Shown here: piece by piece, positions 44,496-53,573 of the stretch
How positions within the stretch are numbered: the stretch's first letter is position 1
How the letters are laid out: the number at the start of each line of letters is the position of its first letter
Assembly (NCBI GenBank): GCA_965116745.1
Contig: OZ220701.1
Coordinates: 2,170,001 to 2,234,000, forward strand
DNA: 64,000 nt
Direction: 5' to 3'
Source of the DNA: VXPW01 sp965116745
GTDB taxonomy: Bacteria > Pseudomonadota > Alphaproteobacteria > TMED109
Position numbers and translations under genes: made by a program
The notes under the pieces: model-generated
The model's input: only the letters and a program-made list of their open reading frames with translations
Database searches by the model: none
Told to the model about the DNA's origin: nothing

Positions 44496-46105
44496 GTGCG
44501 GGCGTCCCGGCGAATCATGTCCGCGCCCCGTTCCGCGATCATCATGGTGGGCGCATTCGTGTTGCCGTGCGTGATCGTCGGCATCACGGACGCATCCGCC
44601 ACTCGCAGTCCCCGAACCCCATGGACCCGGAGGCGCTCGTCGACTACCCCGTTACGGCCCATATGGCACGTCCCGACCGGGTGAAAGATCGATGTCGCGA
44701 TCGCGCCGGCGGCACTGGCCAGGCTTTCGTCATCGTCCGAAGCGGATCCCGGGCGAACCTCCGTTGCGCCGTAGCGCTGCAAGGACGGCTGCGCGCAGAT
44801 GCGCCGGGTCAGCCGGATCGCATCGGCCGCCACCCGCCGGTCCTCGGGGGCCGAGAGATAGTTGGGTCGGATGGCCGGCGCCGTCCGGGCATCAGGAGAC
44901 GTTGCGTGCACGCTCCCACGCGATTCCGGTGCCAGGTTGCAGACGCTGGCGGTAAAGGCCGGGTACGGGTCCAGGGGCGCGCCGAAGCGGTCGAGACTGA
45001 GCGGCTGAATGTGGTATTGCAGGTTGACCGCATCGCGGTCCGGATCGGACCGGGCGAAGCAACCCAGCTGGCTCGGGGCCATGGTCATCGGGCCGCGTCG
45101 GAACAGCAGGTACTGCAGCGCAATCGCCGCCTTGCCCCTGAGCGTCCCGGCGGTTTCGTTCAGGGTGCGTATGCCCTGCACGCGGTACACCAGCCGCACC
45201 TGCAGGTGGTCCTGGAGATTCTCACCCACGGCTGCACGGTCCACGACCGGAGTCACCCCGAGCTCCGCCAGTCGCCCCGACTGGCCGACGCCGGAGAGTT
45301 CCAGGAGCTGAGGTGAGCCGATGGCGCCGGCCGCGAGGATCACCTCGTTGGCAGCGTCCACACGGACGGCCTCGGTTCCCTGCCAGAGATCCAGCCCGAC
45401 GGCCCGGCCTTTCTCGATCCGAACCCGCCTGACATGCGCATCCTGAACCACCTCGAGGTTGGGCCGACGGCGCACCGGGTCCAGGAATCCCCGTACCGCG
45501 TTCCAGCGCATGCCCTGTCGCTGGTTGACCTCGAAATAGCCGCAGCCCTCGTTGTCACCGCGATTGAAATCTTCGGTCGGCGGAATGCCCGCTTCCTGGG
45601 CAGCCGCACGAAAGGCATCGAGAATGTCCCACCGGATTCGGGCCTGCTCGACCCGCCACTCCCCGCCCTGGCCGTGCATCGAGTCGTCAGCACGCCAATG
45701 ATCTTCCGCACGTATGAAGTACGGGAGCACGTCATCCCAAGACCAGCCGGTGTTACCCAGTTGGCGCCAGTGGTCATAGTCCGCGGCATGGCCGCGCATG
45801 TAAATCATGCCGTTGATGGAGGAACTTCCGCCGAGCACCCGGCCGCGTGGATAGGGAATTGCACGGTCCCCGAGTCCCGCCTCGATTTCGGTCGAGAAGC
45901 ACCAGTCCACCCGCGGGTTGCCCATGCAATAGAGGTACCCCACCGGGATACGGATCCAGTGCCATCGGTCGGAGCCGCCGGCTTCCAGCAGCAGCACGCG
46001 AGTGCCGGGGTCCGCACTCAGGCGATTGGCGAGCACGCACCCGGCTGATCCCGCGCCCACCACCACATAGTCGAATGTACCGAGACTCCGCACCTGTGAT
46101 CGCAT
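44492..46105 (-). CDS. GMC-family FAD oxidoreductase (choline dehydrogenase-like)
   Basis: 537-residue flavoprotein oxidising an alcohol. FAD motif VVVGAGSAGCVLANRLS at residue 14, GMC signature GRVLGGSSSINGMIYMRG near residue 88, second signature GAIGSPQLLELSGVG, and the C-terminal HPVGTCHMG with catalytic His, then NTNAPTMMIAERGADMI. Strong GAGGAGAGGG before ATG 46105. The substrate may be choline or another primary alcohol; no betaine aldehyde dehydrogenase is adjacent. First gene of the coupled chain. Confidence 0.9.
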   Translation of the reverse strand: MRSQVRSLGTFDYVVVGAGSAGCVLANRLSADPGTRVLLLEAGGSDRWHWIRIPVGYLYCMGNPRVDWCFSTEIEAGLGDRAIPYPRGRVLGGSSSINGMIYMRGHAADYDHWRQLGNTGWSWDDVLPYFIRAEDHWRADDSMHGQGGEWRVEQARIRWDILDAFRAAAQEAGIPPTEDFNRGDNEGCGYFEVNQRQGMRWNAVRGFLDPVRRRPNLEVVQDAHVRRVRIEKGRAVGLDLWQGTEAVRVDAANEVILAAGAIGSPQLLELSGVGQSGRLAELGVTPVVDRAAVGENLQDHLQVRLVYRVQGIRTLNETAGTLRGKAAIALQYLLFRRGPMTMAPSQLGCFARSDPDRDAVNLQYHIQPLSLDRFGAPLDPYPAFTASVCNLAPESRGSVHATSPDARTAPAIRPNYLSAPEDRRVAADAIRLTRRICAQPSLQRYGATEVRPGSASDDDESLASAAGAIATSIFHPVGTCHMGRNGVVDERLRVHGVRGLRVADASVMPTITHGNTNAPTMMIAERGADMIRRDART

Positions 46106-46617
46106 GAACCCTCTCCTCAGTCCGGGCGCAATGTGCCGGAGGGGGCACAGCAGCGCAACGCCGGAACATGGGCAGAAATCCTGAACCCGCAGAGAGCTTC
46201 GTCGCGTTCCCCGCCACCCCGGCCCCTTTCGGGGCAGTCCGCAGGAATTCGCAATCTACGGGACGGGCTGTCCCTTCAGGAGATCTTCTTCTCACGTGGC
46301 GACGTCCGGCTGCAGATTGATGTCTGGCATCACCCTGATCGGACGGTGTGCCATCCCAGGACTCGGATTACCGCCCACCGGCTTCGAACTCGGTCCTGTC
46401 GCCAGGTCGCGCACCTGGCGCCGCTACGCTTGACCGCCCGTCAAGCTTGGCCGCTGAACCAACCGTGCACTAACATTCCAGCCGGGCCGATCGATCCAGA
46501 CTAGCCGGCCGCCTAGACTGCCCGGCCTGAAGTGTCCGATGAACGAGTGTCAACAGGGCGCCGAGCGTCCCCGGTGCTCCGCGACCACTGGGCCTCAATG
46601 ACAGAAGAGTTGCCGCC
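46106..46617. other. Divergent intergenic region with tandem inverted repeats
   Basis: About 510 bp between the GMC gene (minus) and the monooxygenase (plus). No gene is convincing; a 123-codon plus-strand frame has no ribosome site. Two neighbouring inverted repeats at 46400-46446 are recorded separately. Both promoters should be here. Confidence 0.5.
46400..46446. promoter_or_regulatory. Two adjacent inverted repeats with five-base loops
   Basis: First CGCCAGGT-CGCGC-ACCTGGCG (8-bp arms, 46400-46420), then seven bases, then GCTTGAC-CGCCC-GTCAAGC (7-bp arms, 46428-46446). Same loop size but different arms. They lie about 170 bp before the monooxygenase and 295 bp before the GMC gene. Operators or structured leader RNA are possible; no known box matches. 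Confidence 0.45.
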
Positions 46618-48456
46618 ATGGACGAGGATCAAAGCATGTTGGCTGGGCTAGAGGACTCCCCGGTCCGGGTCGTTGACCGCTGGCTGGCAGATTTCGAGTC
46701 GGCCATTTCCGACTCCGACCCGAGGGCGCTCGAATCGTTGTTTCTCCGCAACAGCCACTGGCGCGATCTTCTCGCCTTCACCTGGAACGTTCAGACCATC
46801 AGTGGCAAGACGAACATCGTCAAGGCATTGAAGCAATATGGACCTCGTGCTCGACCCGTCGGTTTCGAAACGTACCCGGGTCGGACGCCGCCCCGCCTCG
46901 TCACCCGCGCAGGAACGGAGGGAATCGAAGCCATATTCGAGTTCACGAGCGCGTCCGGCCCGGCGGAGGGCGTACTCCGATTGAGCCGCGACGACGAAGA
47001 TGGAGCCGTCAAGGCGTGGACCCTGCTAACAGCGCTCACCGAGATCGAAGGGTTTGAAGCAGCGGTTGGCGATGCCAGGCCCACAGGCCAGTCCTATTCG
47101 AGGGATTTCCGGGGACCGAACTGGTTCGACCAGCGGCAGTCCTCCGTCGCCTATGCCGACCGGGATCCGGCGGTCCTTGTGGTTGGCGGCGGCCACGCAG
47201 GACTGTCCATCGCAGCGCAACTGACACAGTTGAATATCGACACGCTCATCGTCGACCGCGAAGAACGCATCGGGGACAACTGGCGCAACCGGTACCATGC
47301 TCTGACCCTGCACAATCAGGTCCAGGTCAATCACCTGCCCTATCTGCCCTTCCCGCCGAACTGGCCGACCTACATTCCCAAGGACAAGATCGCCGGCTGG
47401 TTCGAGGCCTACGTCGAAATCATGGAACTCAATTTCTGGACGGGCACCGAGTTCGCTGGCGGCACCTACGACGAGCAGGACGAGAGCTGGTCGGTGATGC
47501 TGCGTCTGCCCGATGGCAGCACGCGGGAGATTCATCCACGCCATGTCGTCATGGCGACCGGTGTCAGCGGCGTTCCCAACCGGCCGAATATTCCGAGCTT
47601 GACGGATTTTGCCGGCCAGGTCCTGCATTCCAGTGAATTCGGGGACAGTGCCGATTGGGCCGAGAGCAACGTGCTGGTCGTCGGGACGGGCAACAGCGGT
47701 CATGACATTGCACAGGACCTGTATTCGCACGGTGCGGACGTCACGATGGTCCAGCGGAACCCGACGCTGATCGTCAACATCGAGCCAAGCGCGCAGCTTC
47801 CCTACGCCCTGTACGACGAAGGCCCTTCCCTGGCGGACTGCGATCTAATCACCACGTCGATGCCCTTGAAGTTGCTGAGGAAGACGCACCAGCAGATCAC
47901 CGAGCGGGCCAAGGCGCTCGACCGGGATCTTCTTGAAGGCCTTGCACGCGCGGGATTCAAGCTTGACTTCGGAACCGACGGCACGGGCTGGCAATTCAAG
48001 TATCTCGAGCGCGGCGGCGGCTACTACTTCAACGTCGGCTGTTCCGACCTGATCGCCGACCGCAAGATCGGGCTGATCCAGTACTCGGATATCGAGGAGT
48101 TCACCGCTGACGGGGCCCGCATGCGAAACGGCGATGTGCGGGCAGCAGATCTCATCGTGCTGGCCACCGGCTTCAAGGGCCAGGACTATCTGGTGCGAAA
48201 ACTGTTCGGCGATGCTGTTGCGGATCGCGTCGGCCCAATCTGGGGGTTTGACCCGGAGCAGCAGGAACTCCGCAACCTATGGACCCGGACCGGGCAGCCG
48301 GGACTCTGGTTCATCGCGGGCAGCTTCGCCCAGTGTCGGATCTACTCGAAATACCTGGCACTCCAGATCAAGGCGTGTGACGAAGGCATGATCCCGCTGA
48401 CGCGACCGGCACTAACTGGCGACGGATCCAGTCCTGTGGTCGGTGCTGCTGGCTGA
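46618..48456 (+). CDS. Flavin-containing monooxygenase with NTF2/SnoaL-like N-terminus
   Basis: 612-residue fusion. The first ~150 residues (DRWLADFESAISDSDPRALE, then a WRDLLAFTW stretch) look like an NTF2-like domain. The rest is a flavin monooxygenase: FAD motif LVVGGGHAGLSIA near residue 190, the flavin-monooxygenase-like fingerprint FAGQVLHSSEF, and the NADPH motif VVGTGNSGHDIAQDL. ATG 46618 has AGAAGAG upstream. It likely oxidises a small hydrophobic or N/S-containing compound; substrate unknown. Single gene. Confidence 0.85.
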   Translation: MDEDQSMLAGLEDSPVRVVDRWLADFESAISDSDPRALESLFLRNSHWRDLLAFTWNVQTISGKTNIVKALKQYGPRARPVGFETYPGRTPPRLVTRAGTEGIEAIFEFTSASGPAEGVLRLSRDDEDGAVKAWTLLTALTEIEGFEAAVGDARPTGQSYSRDFRGPNWFDQRQSSVAYADRDPAVLVVGGGHAGLSIAAQLTQLNIDTLIVDREERIGDNWRNRYHALTLHNQVQVNHLPYLPFPPNWPTYIPKDKIAGWFEAYVEIMELNFWTGTEFAGGTYDEQDESWSVMLRLPDGSTREIHPRHVVMATGVSGVPNRPNIPSLTDFAGQVLHSSEFGDSADWAESNVLVVGTGNSGHDIAQDLYSHGADVTMVQRNPTLIVNIEPSAQLPYALYDEGPSLADCDLITTSMPLKLLRKTHQQITERAKALDRDLLEGLARAGFKLDFGTDGTGWQFKYLERGGGYYFNVGCSDLIADRKIGLIQYSDIEEFTADGARMRNGDVRAADLIVLATGFKGQDYLVRKLFGDAVADRVGPIWGFDPEQQELRNLWTRTGQPGLWFIAGSFAQCRIYSKYLALQIKACDEGMIPLTRPALTGDGSSPVVGAAG

Positions 48457-48761
48457 TCGTTGCCGCCAATCCGAGGACGTCGGCTCGGCCGGTTGACCGG
48501 CCCTAGCTGGCCTGACGGCGGGCCACTACGAAACCGAGCCGCTGTAGAGGGCCGGCAACCGGCGTAGCAGGTCTCGAGCATTCACTGAGTACAGGTTCGC
48601 AGTAGCGAAACCGCCGACGGGCCCCGCAATACGGACCGACGTCCACGACACATGCGCCGGGGTGGTGCCGCGCCGCCGCTAGTACCGTTGCCCGATGTTG
48701 GGCCGGAGTGTGTTCTGGTATTAGTGTGTTGTGCCTAATCCTTGTGCAGGAGTACCGCGCA
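48457..48761. other. Leader region of the ntr operon, no gene seen
   Basis: About 300 bp between the monooxygenase and ntrB. dusB, which usually precedes ntrB in alphaproteobacteria, is absent. It should contain the ntrBC promoter; I see no convincing sigma-54 site. Confidence 0.5.
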
Positions 48762-49901
48762 GTGGCGGAGTCCATCGACACCTCCACCCAAACGGCTGTC
48801 GGTCCCCAGGATCTGCTCGAATCAATGGCAGTGCCGGTCTTCCTGATCTCTGACAACGGCCATATTCTCTACGTCAATCCAGCCGGCGAGCACCTGTTCG
48901 GAACCGGTGCCCGTAGCCTCTTGCGGCGGCCGATCCGGAACTTTCTCTCGGGCGATAGCCCGGTGCTCGCCATGCTCGACCGCGTCGTTCGCCGCGGGAG
49001 GAGCGCCGTCGAATACGGGATTCGCCTGACCGGGCCAGCCATGGCGCCACGCATTGTCGATGCCCGGGCATCTCCATGCCATGACGCACACCATCAGATC
49101 GTGCTGACGTTGCACGCACGGTCGGTAGCCCAGTCGATTGGCGGGCACCGACTCGGGCAAATGAGCGCTGCCCGATCGGCGACCGGGTTTGCCGAAACCC
49201 TGACCCACGAGATTCGCAATCCGCTCTCCGGGATCCGCGGAGCCGCACAGTTGCTGGAAGAGGGGGTCGGTCCGTCTGACCGTGAACTCACCCGACTGAT
49301 CCGCGACGAGACCGACCGAATCGGCAAGCTGCTCGCCCGCTTCGACACGTTCGTGGACGGGGCCACCGTGCCAACGGCTCCGGTGAACGTGCACGTCGTG
49401 CTCGATCGGGTCTTCATGCTGGCCAAGAACGGGTTTGCCAAGAATGCTTCGTTCACGCGCGAGTACGACCCTTCCATCCCCATGGTGCCGGGAGATCGCG
49501 ACCGGCTGGTCCAGTCCTTCCTCAACCTCGCCAAGAATGCAGCCGAGGCCAATCCAGAGGGGACCATTCGACTGATCACCGGTATCCGGCATGGCCTGCG
49601 GGTGCAGACGGGAACGGCGGCCCATCGGGGCCTGCCGGTGTTCGTCGCTATCGAGGACAGCGGACCGGGTATTCCCGAAGACATGCGCCAGCACCTGTTC
49701 GAGCCGTTCGTTACCACCAAGTCGGGCGGCCGCGGTCTTGGGCTTTCGTTGGTGGCCCGGGTTATCGAGGACCACGGTGGTGTGGTGGAGGTCACGGATG
49801 CGGCAGCCGGGTCCGGGACCCGCTTTACGGTGTACCTCCCGGCCGTCAATTCCTCGGCCGACGGGGTCTCGGCTCCCTCGCCGGCGGACACGGCGCGTTG
49901 A
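48762..49901 (+). CDS. ntrB: Nitrogen sensor histidine kinase NtrB
   Basis: 379-residue soluble kinase/phosphatase that controls NtrC in response to PII. A PAS domain covers about residues 15-120, the phosphoacceptor His149 is in ETLTHEIRNPLSG, and the ATPase part shows FLNLAKNAAEA (N box), DSGPGIPEDM (G1) and GRGLGLSLV (G2). GTG 48762 is preceded by GCAGGAG nine bases upstream. Its stop overlaps the ntrC start (TTGA). No membrane segments. Confidence 0.94.
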   Translation: MAESIDTSTQTAVGPQDLLESMAVPVFLISDNGHILYVNPAGEHLFGTGARSLLRRPIRNFLSGDSPVLAMLDRVVRRGRSAVEYGIRLTGPAMAPRIVDARASPCHDAHHQIVLTLHARSVAQSIGGHRLGQMSAARSATGFAETLTHEIRNPLSGIRGAAQLLEEGVGPSDRELTRLIRDETDRIGKLLARFDTFVDGATVPTAPVNVHVVLDRVFMLAKNGFAKNASFTREYDPSIPMVPGDRDRLVQSFLNLAKNAAEANPEGTIRLITGIRHGLRVQTGTAAHRGLPVFVAIEDSGPGIPEDMRQHLFEPFVTTKSGGRGLGLSLVARVIEDHGGVVEVTDAAAGSGTRFTVYLPAVNSSADGVSAPSPADTAR

Positions 49902-51361
49902 ATACGCGGACATCCCCCGCCGCCACGATCCTGGTGGGCGACGATGATGCGGCCATCCGGACCGTCGTGCGGCGTGCTCTGCACCGACACGGTTTCGCGG
50001 CCCGCGACACCGGTGACATGGGCGAACTCTGGTCCTGGATCAGTTCCGGAGCGGGCGATCTCGTCATCACCGATGTCGCCATGCCGTCAGGCAATGGCCT
50101 TGATTTGCTGCCCCGGGTTCGAAAGGTTCGACCCGATCTCCCGGTCATCGTGATCAGCGCCCGGTCCACCATGCTGACAGCGCTTCGGGCCGGTGAGCGC
50201 GGAGCCTTCGAGTATTTCCCGAAGCCGTTCGACCTGGACGAGCTCGTGGCCACCGTCCGACGCGCCATTGCCGAAACACGCGTGCCCGCCCCATCCGTCG
50301 CCGATTCTTCGCCCGACGACTTGCCGATGGTGGGAAGATCACCCGCAATGCAGCGTGTGTACCGGGTGGTCGCCCGGGTGGTGAGCACCAACCTCACGGT
50401 GCTCGTGCTCGGCGAATCGGGAACGGGCAAGGAACTCGTTGCCCGGGCGCTGCACGACTTCAGTCCGCGCCGGGCGCGTCCGTTCGTCGCGCTGAACATG
50501 GCGGCCATTCCGCGCGATCTGATCGAGAGCGAATTGTTCGGGCATGAACGCGGAGCGTTTACCGGTGCACACCGCGCGTCCGCCGGCCGCTTTCGGCAAG
50601 CGGAGGGCGGAACCCTGTTCCTCGACGAGATCGGGGACATGCCGCCCGATGCCCAGACGCGCCTTCTTCGCGTGCTTCAGGAAGGCGAGTTCAATCCGGT
50701 CGGCGGGATGATTCCCGTTCAGGCCGATGTCCGCATCGTTGCCGCCACGCACCGGGACTTGGGTGCCCTGGTCCGTGAAGGCCTGTTCCGTGAGGATCTG
50801 TATTACCGGTTGAACGTGGTCCCGATCCGCATGCCGCCGCTTCGGGACCGATTGGAAGACCTTCCCCTGCTGACCCGGCATCTTCTTGCGCGGGCCTCGG
50901 AAGACGGTATGGAGCCGAAGCGAATCTCCGAAGAGGCCTTGTCACGCCTGACGGAACACACGTGGCCCGGCAACGTTCGCGAACTGGAGAATCTCCTCCG
51001 ACGGATGGTGGTGCTCACCGCCGGCGAAACGATCAGTGCCGATACCGTGGAGGAAGAGCTCGGGGGCGCAGATCAGTCTCCGGTGCGGCCGGATACCGAA
51101 GGCTCCACGCTTGGTGCCAGCGTCGAGCGCCACCTGCATCGTTATTTCGCGGCGCACGGAGATACCTTGCCGCCGGCCGGCCTGTACCGGCGATTCGTGC
51201 AGGAGGTCGAAAGGCCGCTGATCCTGCGAACCCTGCGGGCCACCGGGGGCAACCAGATCCGGGCAGCAGAGCTGTTGGGAATCAACCGGAACACACTCCG
51301 CAAGAAGATTCGCGAACTCGATCTCCGGGCCCTGCCGCGGCGCCGGCGAGCAGCCGAATGA
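49898..51361 (+). CDS. ntrC: Nitrogen response regulator NtrC (sigma-54 activator)
   Basis: 487-residue bacterial enhancer-binding protein. Receiver domain with Asp59 (ITDVAMPSGNG), AAA+ domain with Walker A GESGTGKE (172-179), the sigma-54 contact motif GAFTGA (219-224), Walker B GGTLFLDEIGDM and a Fis-type helix-turn-helix RAAELLGINRNTLRKK near the C-terminus. Activates nitrogen-assimilation promoters such as glnB-glnA. It starts at an unusual TTG at 49898 within the ntrB stop; no ATG alternative exists before the receiver. Confidence 0.94.
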   Translation: MNTRTSPAATILVGDDDAAIRTVVRRALHRHGFAARDTGDMGELWSWISSGAGDLVITDVAMPSGNGLDLLPRVRKVRPDLPVIVISARSTMLTALRAGERGAFEYFPKPFDLDELVATVRRAIAETRVPAPSVADSSPDDLPMVGRSPAMQRVYRVVARVVSTNLTVLVLGESGTGKELVARALHDFSPRRARPFVALNMAAIPRDLIESELFGHERGAFTGAHRASAGRFRQAEGGTLFLDEIGDMPPDAQTRLLRVLQEGEFNPVGGMIPVQADVRIVAATHRDLGALVREGLFREDLYYRLNVVPIRMPPLRDRLEDLPLLTRHLLARASEDGMEPKRISEEALSRLTEHTWPGNVRELENLLRRMVVLTAGETISADTVEEELGGADQSPVRPDTEGSTLGASVERHLHRYFAAHGDTLPPAGLYRRFVQEVERPLILRTLRATGGNQIRAAELLGINRNTLRKKIRELDLRALPRRRRAAE

Positions 51362-53568
51362 CTGCCGTCACATTTGTCTGGGCGCCATTGCGGACGCGAG
51401 TTCGCCAGCTGGCCAGCAGCAAGCGGCTAAAGCAGTGGCTCGCTTGGGGGCTCGCGCTCACAGGGGCGGTGCTGGGCGTCGTCACGTTCGCGGTGCTGAC
51501 CCCGAGCGCGGACTCAGATCCCGACTTGATCCTTGCACTCCTGTACGCCGACTTGCTCGTTCTCCTGCTGCTGACGCTGATCCTCGCGCGCCGGATAGTC
51601 CTGCTCTGGGCTCGTCGACGGCGGGCCCAACCGGGCGCGCGCCTCCATGTGCAGCTGGTCGCCGCGTTCAGCCTGCTGGCCGCCACCCCGGCAGTCATCG
51701 TAGCCGCGGGGGCTGCAGGATTTTTCACGATCGGCATTCAGGGATGGTTTTCGGAGCGCGTCTCGTCAGCGCTGACGCATTCGATGGCTGTGGCGGACGC
51801 CTATTACGAGGATCATCGGAAACTCGTGCTGGCCGACGTGTTGTGGATTGCCAACGGTCTCGCGCGCACCCCTGCCGAGAATCGCCTGGATACCGCGACG
51901 CTTGACCGACTCGTGACTGAACGCGGGATTGCCGAAGCTCTTGTGCTTCGGGCGGACGGGCAAATCCTGGCCCGTAGTTCGCTCAGTCTGCTGTTGGCGT
52001 TCGACCAGCTGCCGGCAGGAGCGCTGCAAAGGGCGCTGCAGGGTGAGACCGTCGTGTTCCAGATTCGCGGCGGCGACCGGGTACGAGCCCTGGCTCAGCT
52101 CTCGGGCCTCGCCGACCAACTGCTCTACGTGGGGCGCTACATCGACACCAACGTACTGCGCAATATCGATGCCGTGCGAACGGCGGTGGGTGAATACCAG
52201 CAGGCGGAACGTGAGCGGGCCAGCCTACACATCACCTTTACGATGGTGTTCATTGCGGTGGCCGTACTGCTGGTCGCCGTCGCCGCCTGGATCGGGTTCC
52301 AGGTTGCCAACCGGTTTGCCGGTCCGGTGTCGGAACTGGCCCATGCCGCCAATCGGGTGCGGGATGGGGATCTGAGTGCCCGCGTCAAGGAAGAGGGCCA
52401 AAGCGGCGAACTCTTGCTACTGCTCCGCGCGTTCAATCGCATGACCGGCCAAATCGAGGACCAGCGCTACGAACTCGTGGCCGCCAACCGCGAACTCGAC
52501 ACCCGCCGGCGCTTCACCGAAGCCGTGCTGGCAGGGGTAAGCGCCGGCGTGGTCGCGGTGGATTCCCGTGGCGTGATTTTCCTCTCCAATCATTCCGCGT
52601 CCGACCTCCTGGGCGTACCCGAGGACTCGCTCACCGGCCGTCCGTTCGCCCAGGCGATTCCGGCAATGTCGGACTTGTTCCACCGCGCCGTCATTTACCC
52701 GAGCAGGGTCAATCAGGATCAGGTCATGACGACCCGAAACGGCCAAGAGCGCGTGTTCCTTGTACGTGTCAACGCCGCGACCCGGAACACTCGGGTCCAG
52801 GGGTACGTCATCACGTTCGACGACATGACGGAACGGATTCTCGCCCAACGGGCGGCGGCATGGCGGGGTGTGGCCCGCCGTATCGCCCACGAAGTCCGCA
52901 ATCCCCTGACCCCGATCCGCCTGGCCGCCGAACGGCTCAAGCGCCGCTACGCCGGCGAAGTGCGGACCGAGCCGGAAGTATTTGAGTCCTGCATCGATAC
53001 GATCGTGCGCCAAGTCGTGGAAATGACCCGAATGGTTGACGAATTCTCCGAGTTTGCACGGCTGCCGCCCCCGGTGTTGCGCCGGGTCGACATGGTGGCC
53101 CTGATCAATGGCGTGCAGGCCATCAATGACACGGCGCACGCCAATATCCGCGTCAGCGCGCATGTCCCCGACCAGCCCGTGCAGGTTCTGTGTGATGCGA
53201 GCCAGTTGGACCGCGCCCTCGGAAATCTGGTCCAGAATGCCGTCCAGGCCATTCACGGCCATGCCGAACCTGGTACGGCGTTGGGAAACATCGACATCAT
53301 CTTGGAAGCGGCCGACGACGGCGATACGTACCACGTCACTATCGAGGATGACGGAGGCGGGTTTCCCGAGGACTTCCTTGACCGCGCGACCGAGCCCTAC
53401 GTCACCACCCGCCAGGGCGGAACCGGGCTCGGGTTGGCGATCGTCCGCCGAATCGTCGAGGACCAGGGCGGCAAGATTAGCCTCGCCAACACCAGTCGCG
53501 GCGCCCGCGTGATGTTGACACTTCCATGCGCCCCGTCCACACCGCCCACGCCCGCCGTGGCAGCCTGA
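51358..53568 (+). CDS. ntrY: Membrane sensor histidine kinase NtrY
   Basis: 736-residue kinase pairing with NtrX. N-terminal helices lie at about 28-48, 60-80, 98-125, followed by an extracytoplasmic sensor region and another helix at 290-312; then HAMP (about 318-370), PAS (385-490), and the kinase core with His511 in RRIAHEVRNPLTPIRLAAERLKRRY and EDDGGGFPEDFLD, GGTGLGLAIV. The layout matches alphaproteobacterial NtrY. ATG 51358 overlaps the ntrC stop (ATGA). The stimulus is not defined by sequence. Confidence 0.93.
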   Translation: MTAVTFVWAPLRTRVRQLASSKRLKQWLAWGLALTGAVLGVVTFAVLTPSADSDPDLILALLYADLLVLLLLTLILARRIVLLWARRRRAQPGARLHVQLVAAFSLLAATPAVIVAAGAAGFFTIGIQGWFSERVSSALTHSMAVADAYYEDHRKLVLADVLWIANGLARTPAENRLDTATLDRLVTERGIAEALVLRADGQILARSSLSLLLAFDQLPAGALQRALQGETVVFQIRGGDRVRALAQLSGLADQLLYVGRYIDTNVLRNIDAVRTAVGEYQQAERERASLHITFTMVFIAVAVLLVAVAAWIGFQVANRFAGPVSELAHAANRVRDGDLSARVKEEGQSGELLLLLRAFNRMTGQIEDQRYELVAANRELDTRRRFTEAVLAGVSAGVVAVDSRGVIFLSNHSASDLLGVPEDSLTGRPFAQAIPAMSDLFHRAVIYPSRVNQDQVMTTRNGQERVFLVRVNAATRNTRVQGYVITFDDMTERILAQRAAAWRGVARRIAHEVRNPLTPIRLAAERLKRRYAGEVRTEPEVFESCIDTIVRQVVEMTRMVDEFSEFARLPPPVLRRVDMVALINGVQAINDTAHANIRVSAHVPDQPVQVLCDASQLDRALGNLVQNAVQAIHGHAEPGTALGNIDIILEAADDGDTYHVTIEDDGGGFPEDFLDRATEPYVTTRQGGTGLGLAIVRRIVEDQGGKISLANTSRGARVMLTLPCAPSTPPTPAVAA

Positions 53569-53573
53569 TCGTC

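Noticed and set aside
46133..46504. 123-codon open frame before the monooxygenase
   Set aside because: No ribosome site, low-complexity composition, and it covers the tandem inverted repeats.
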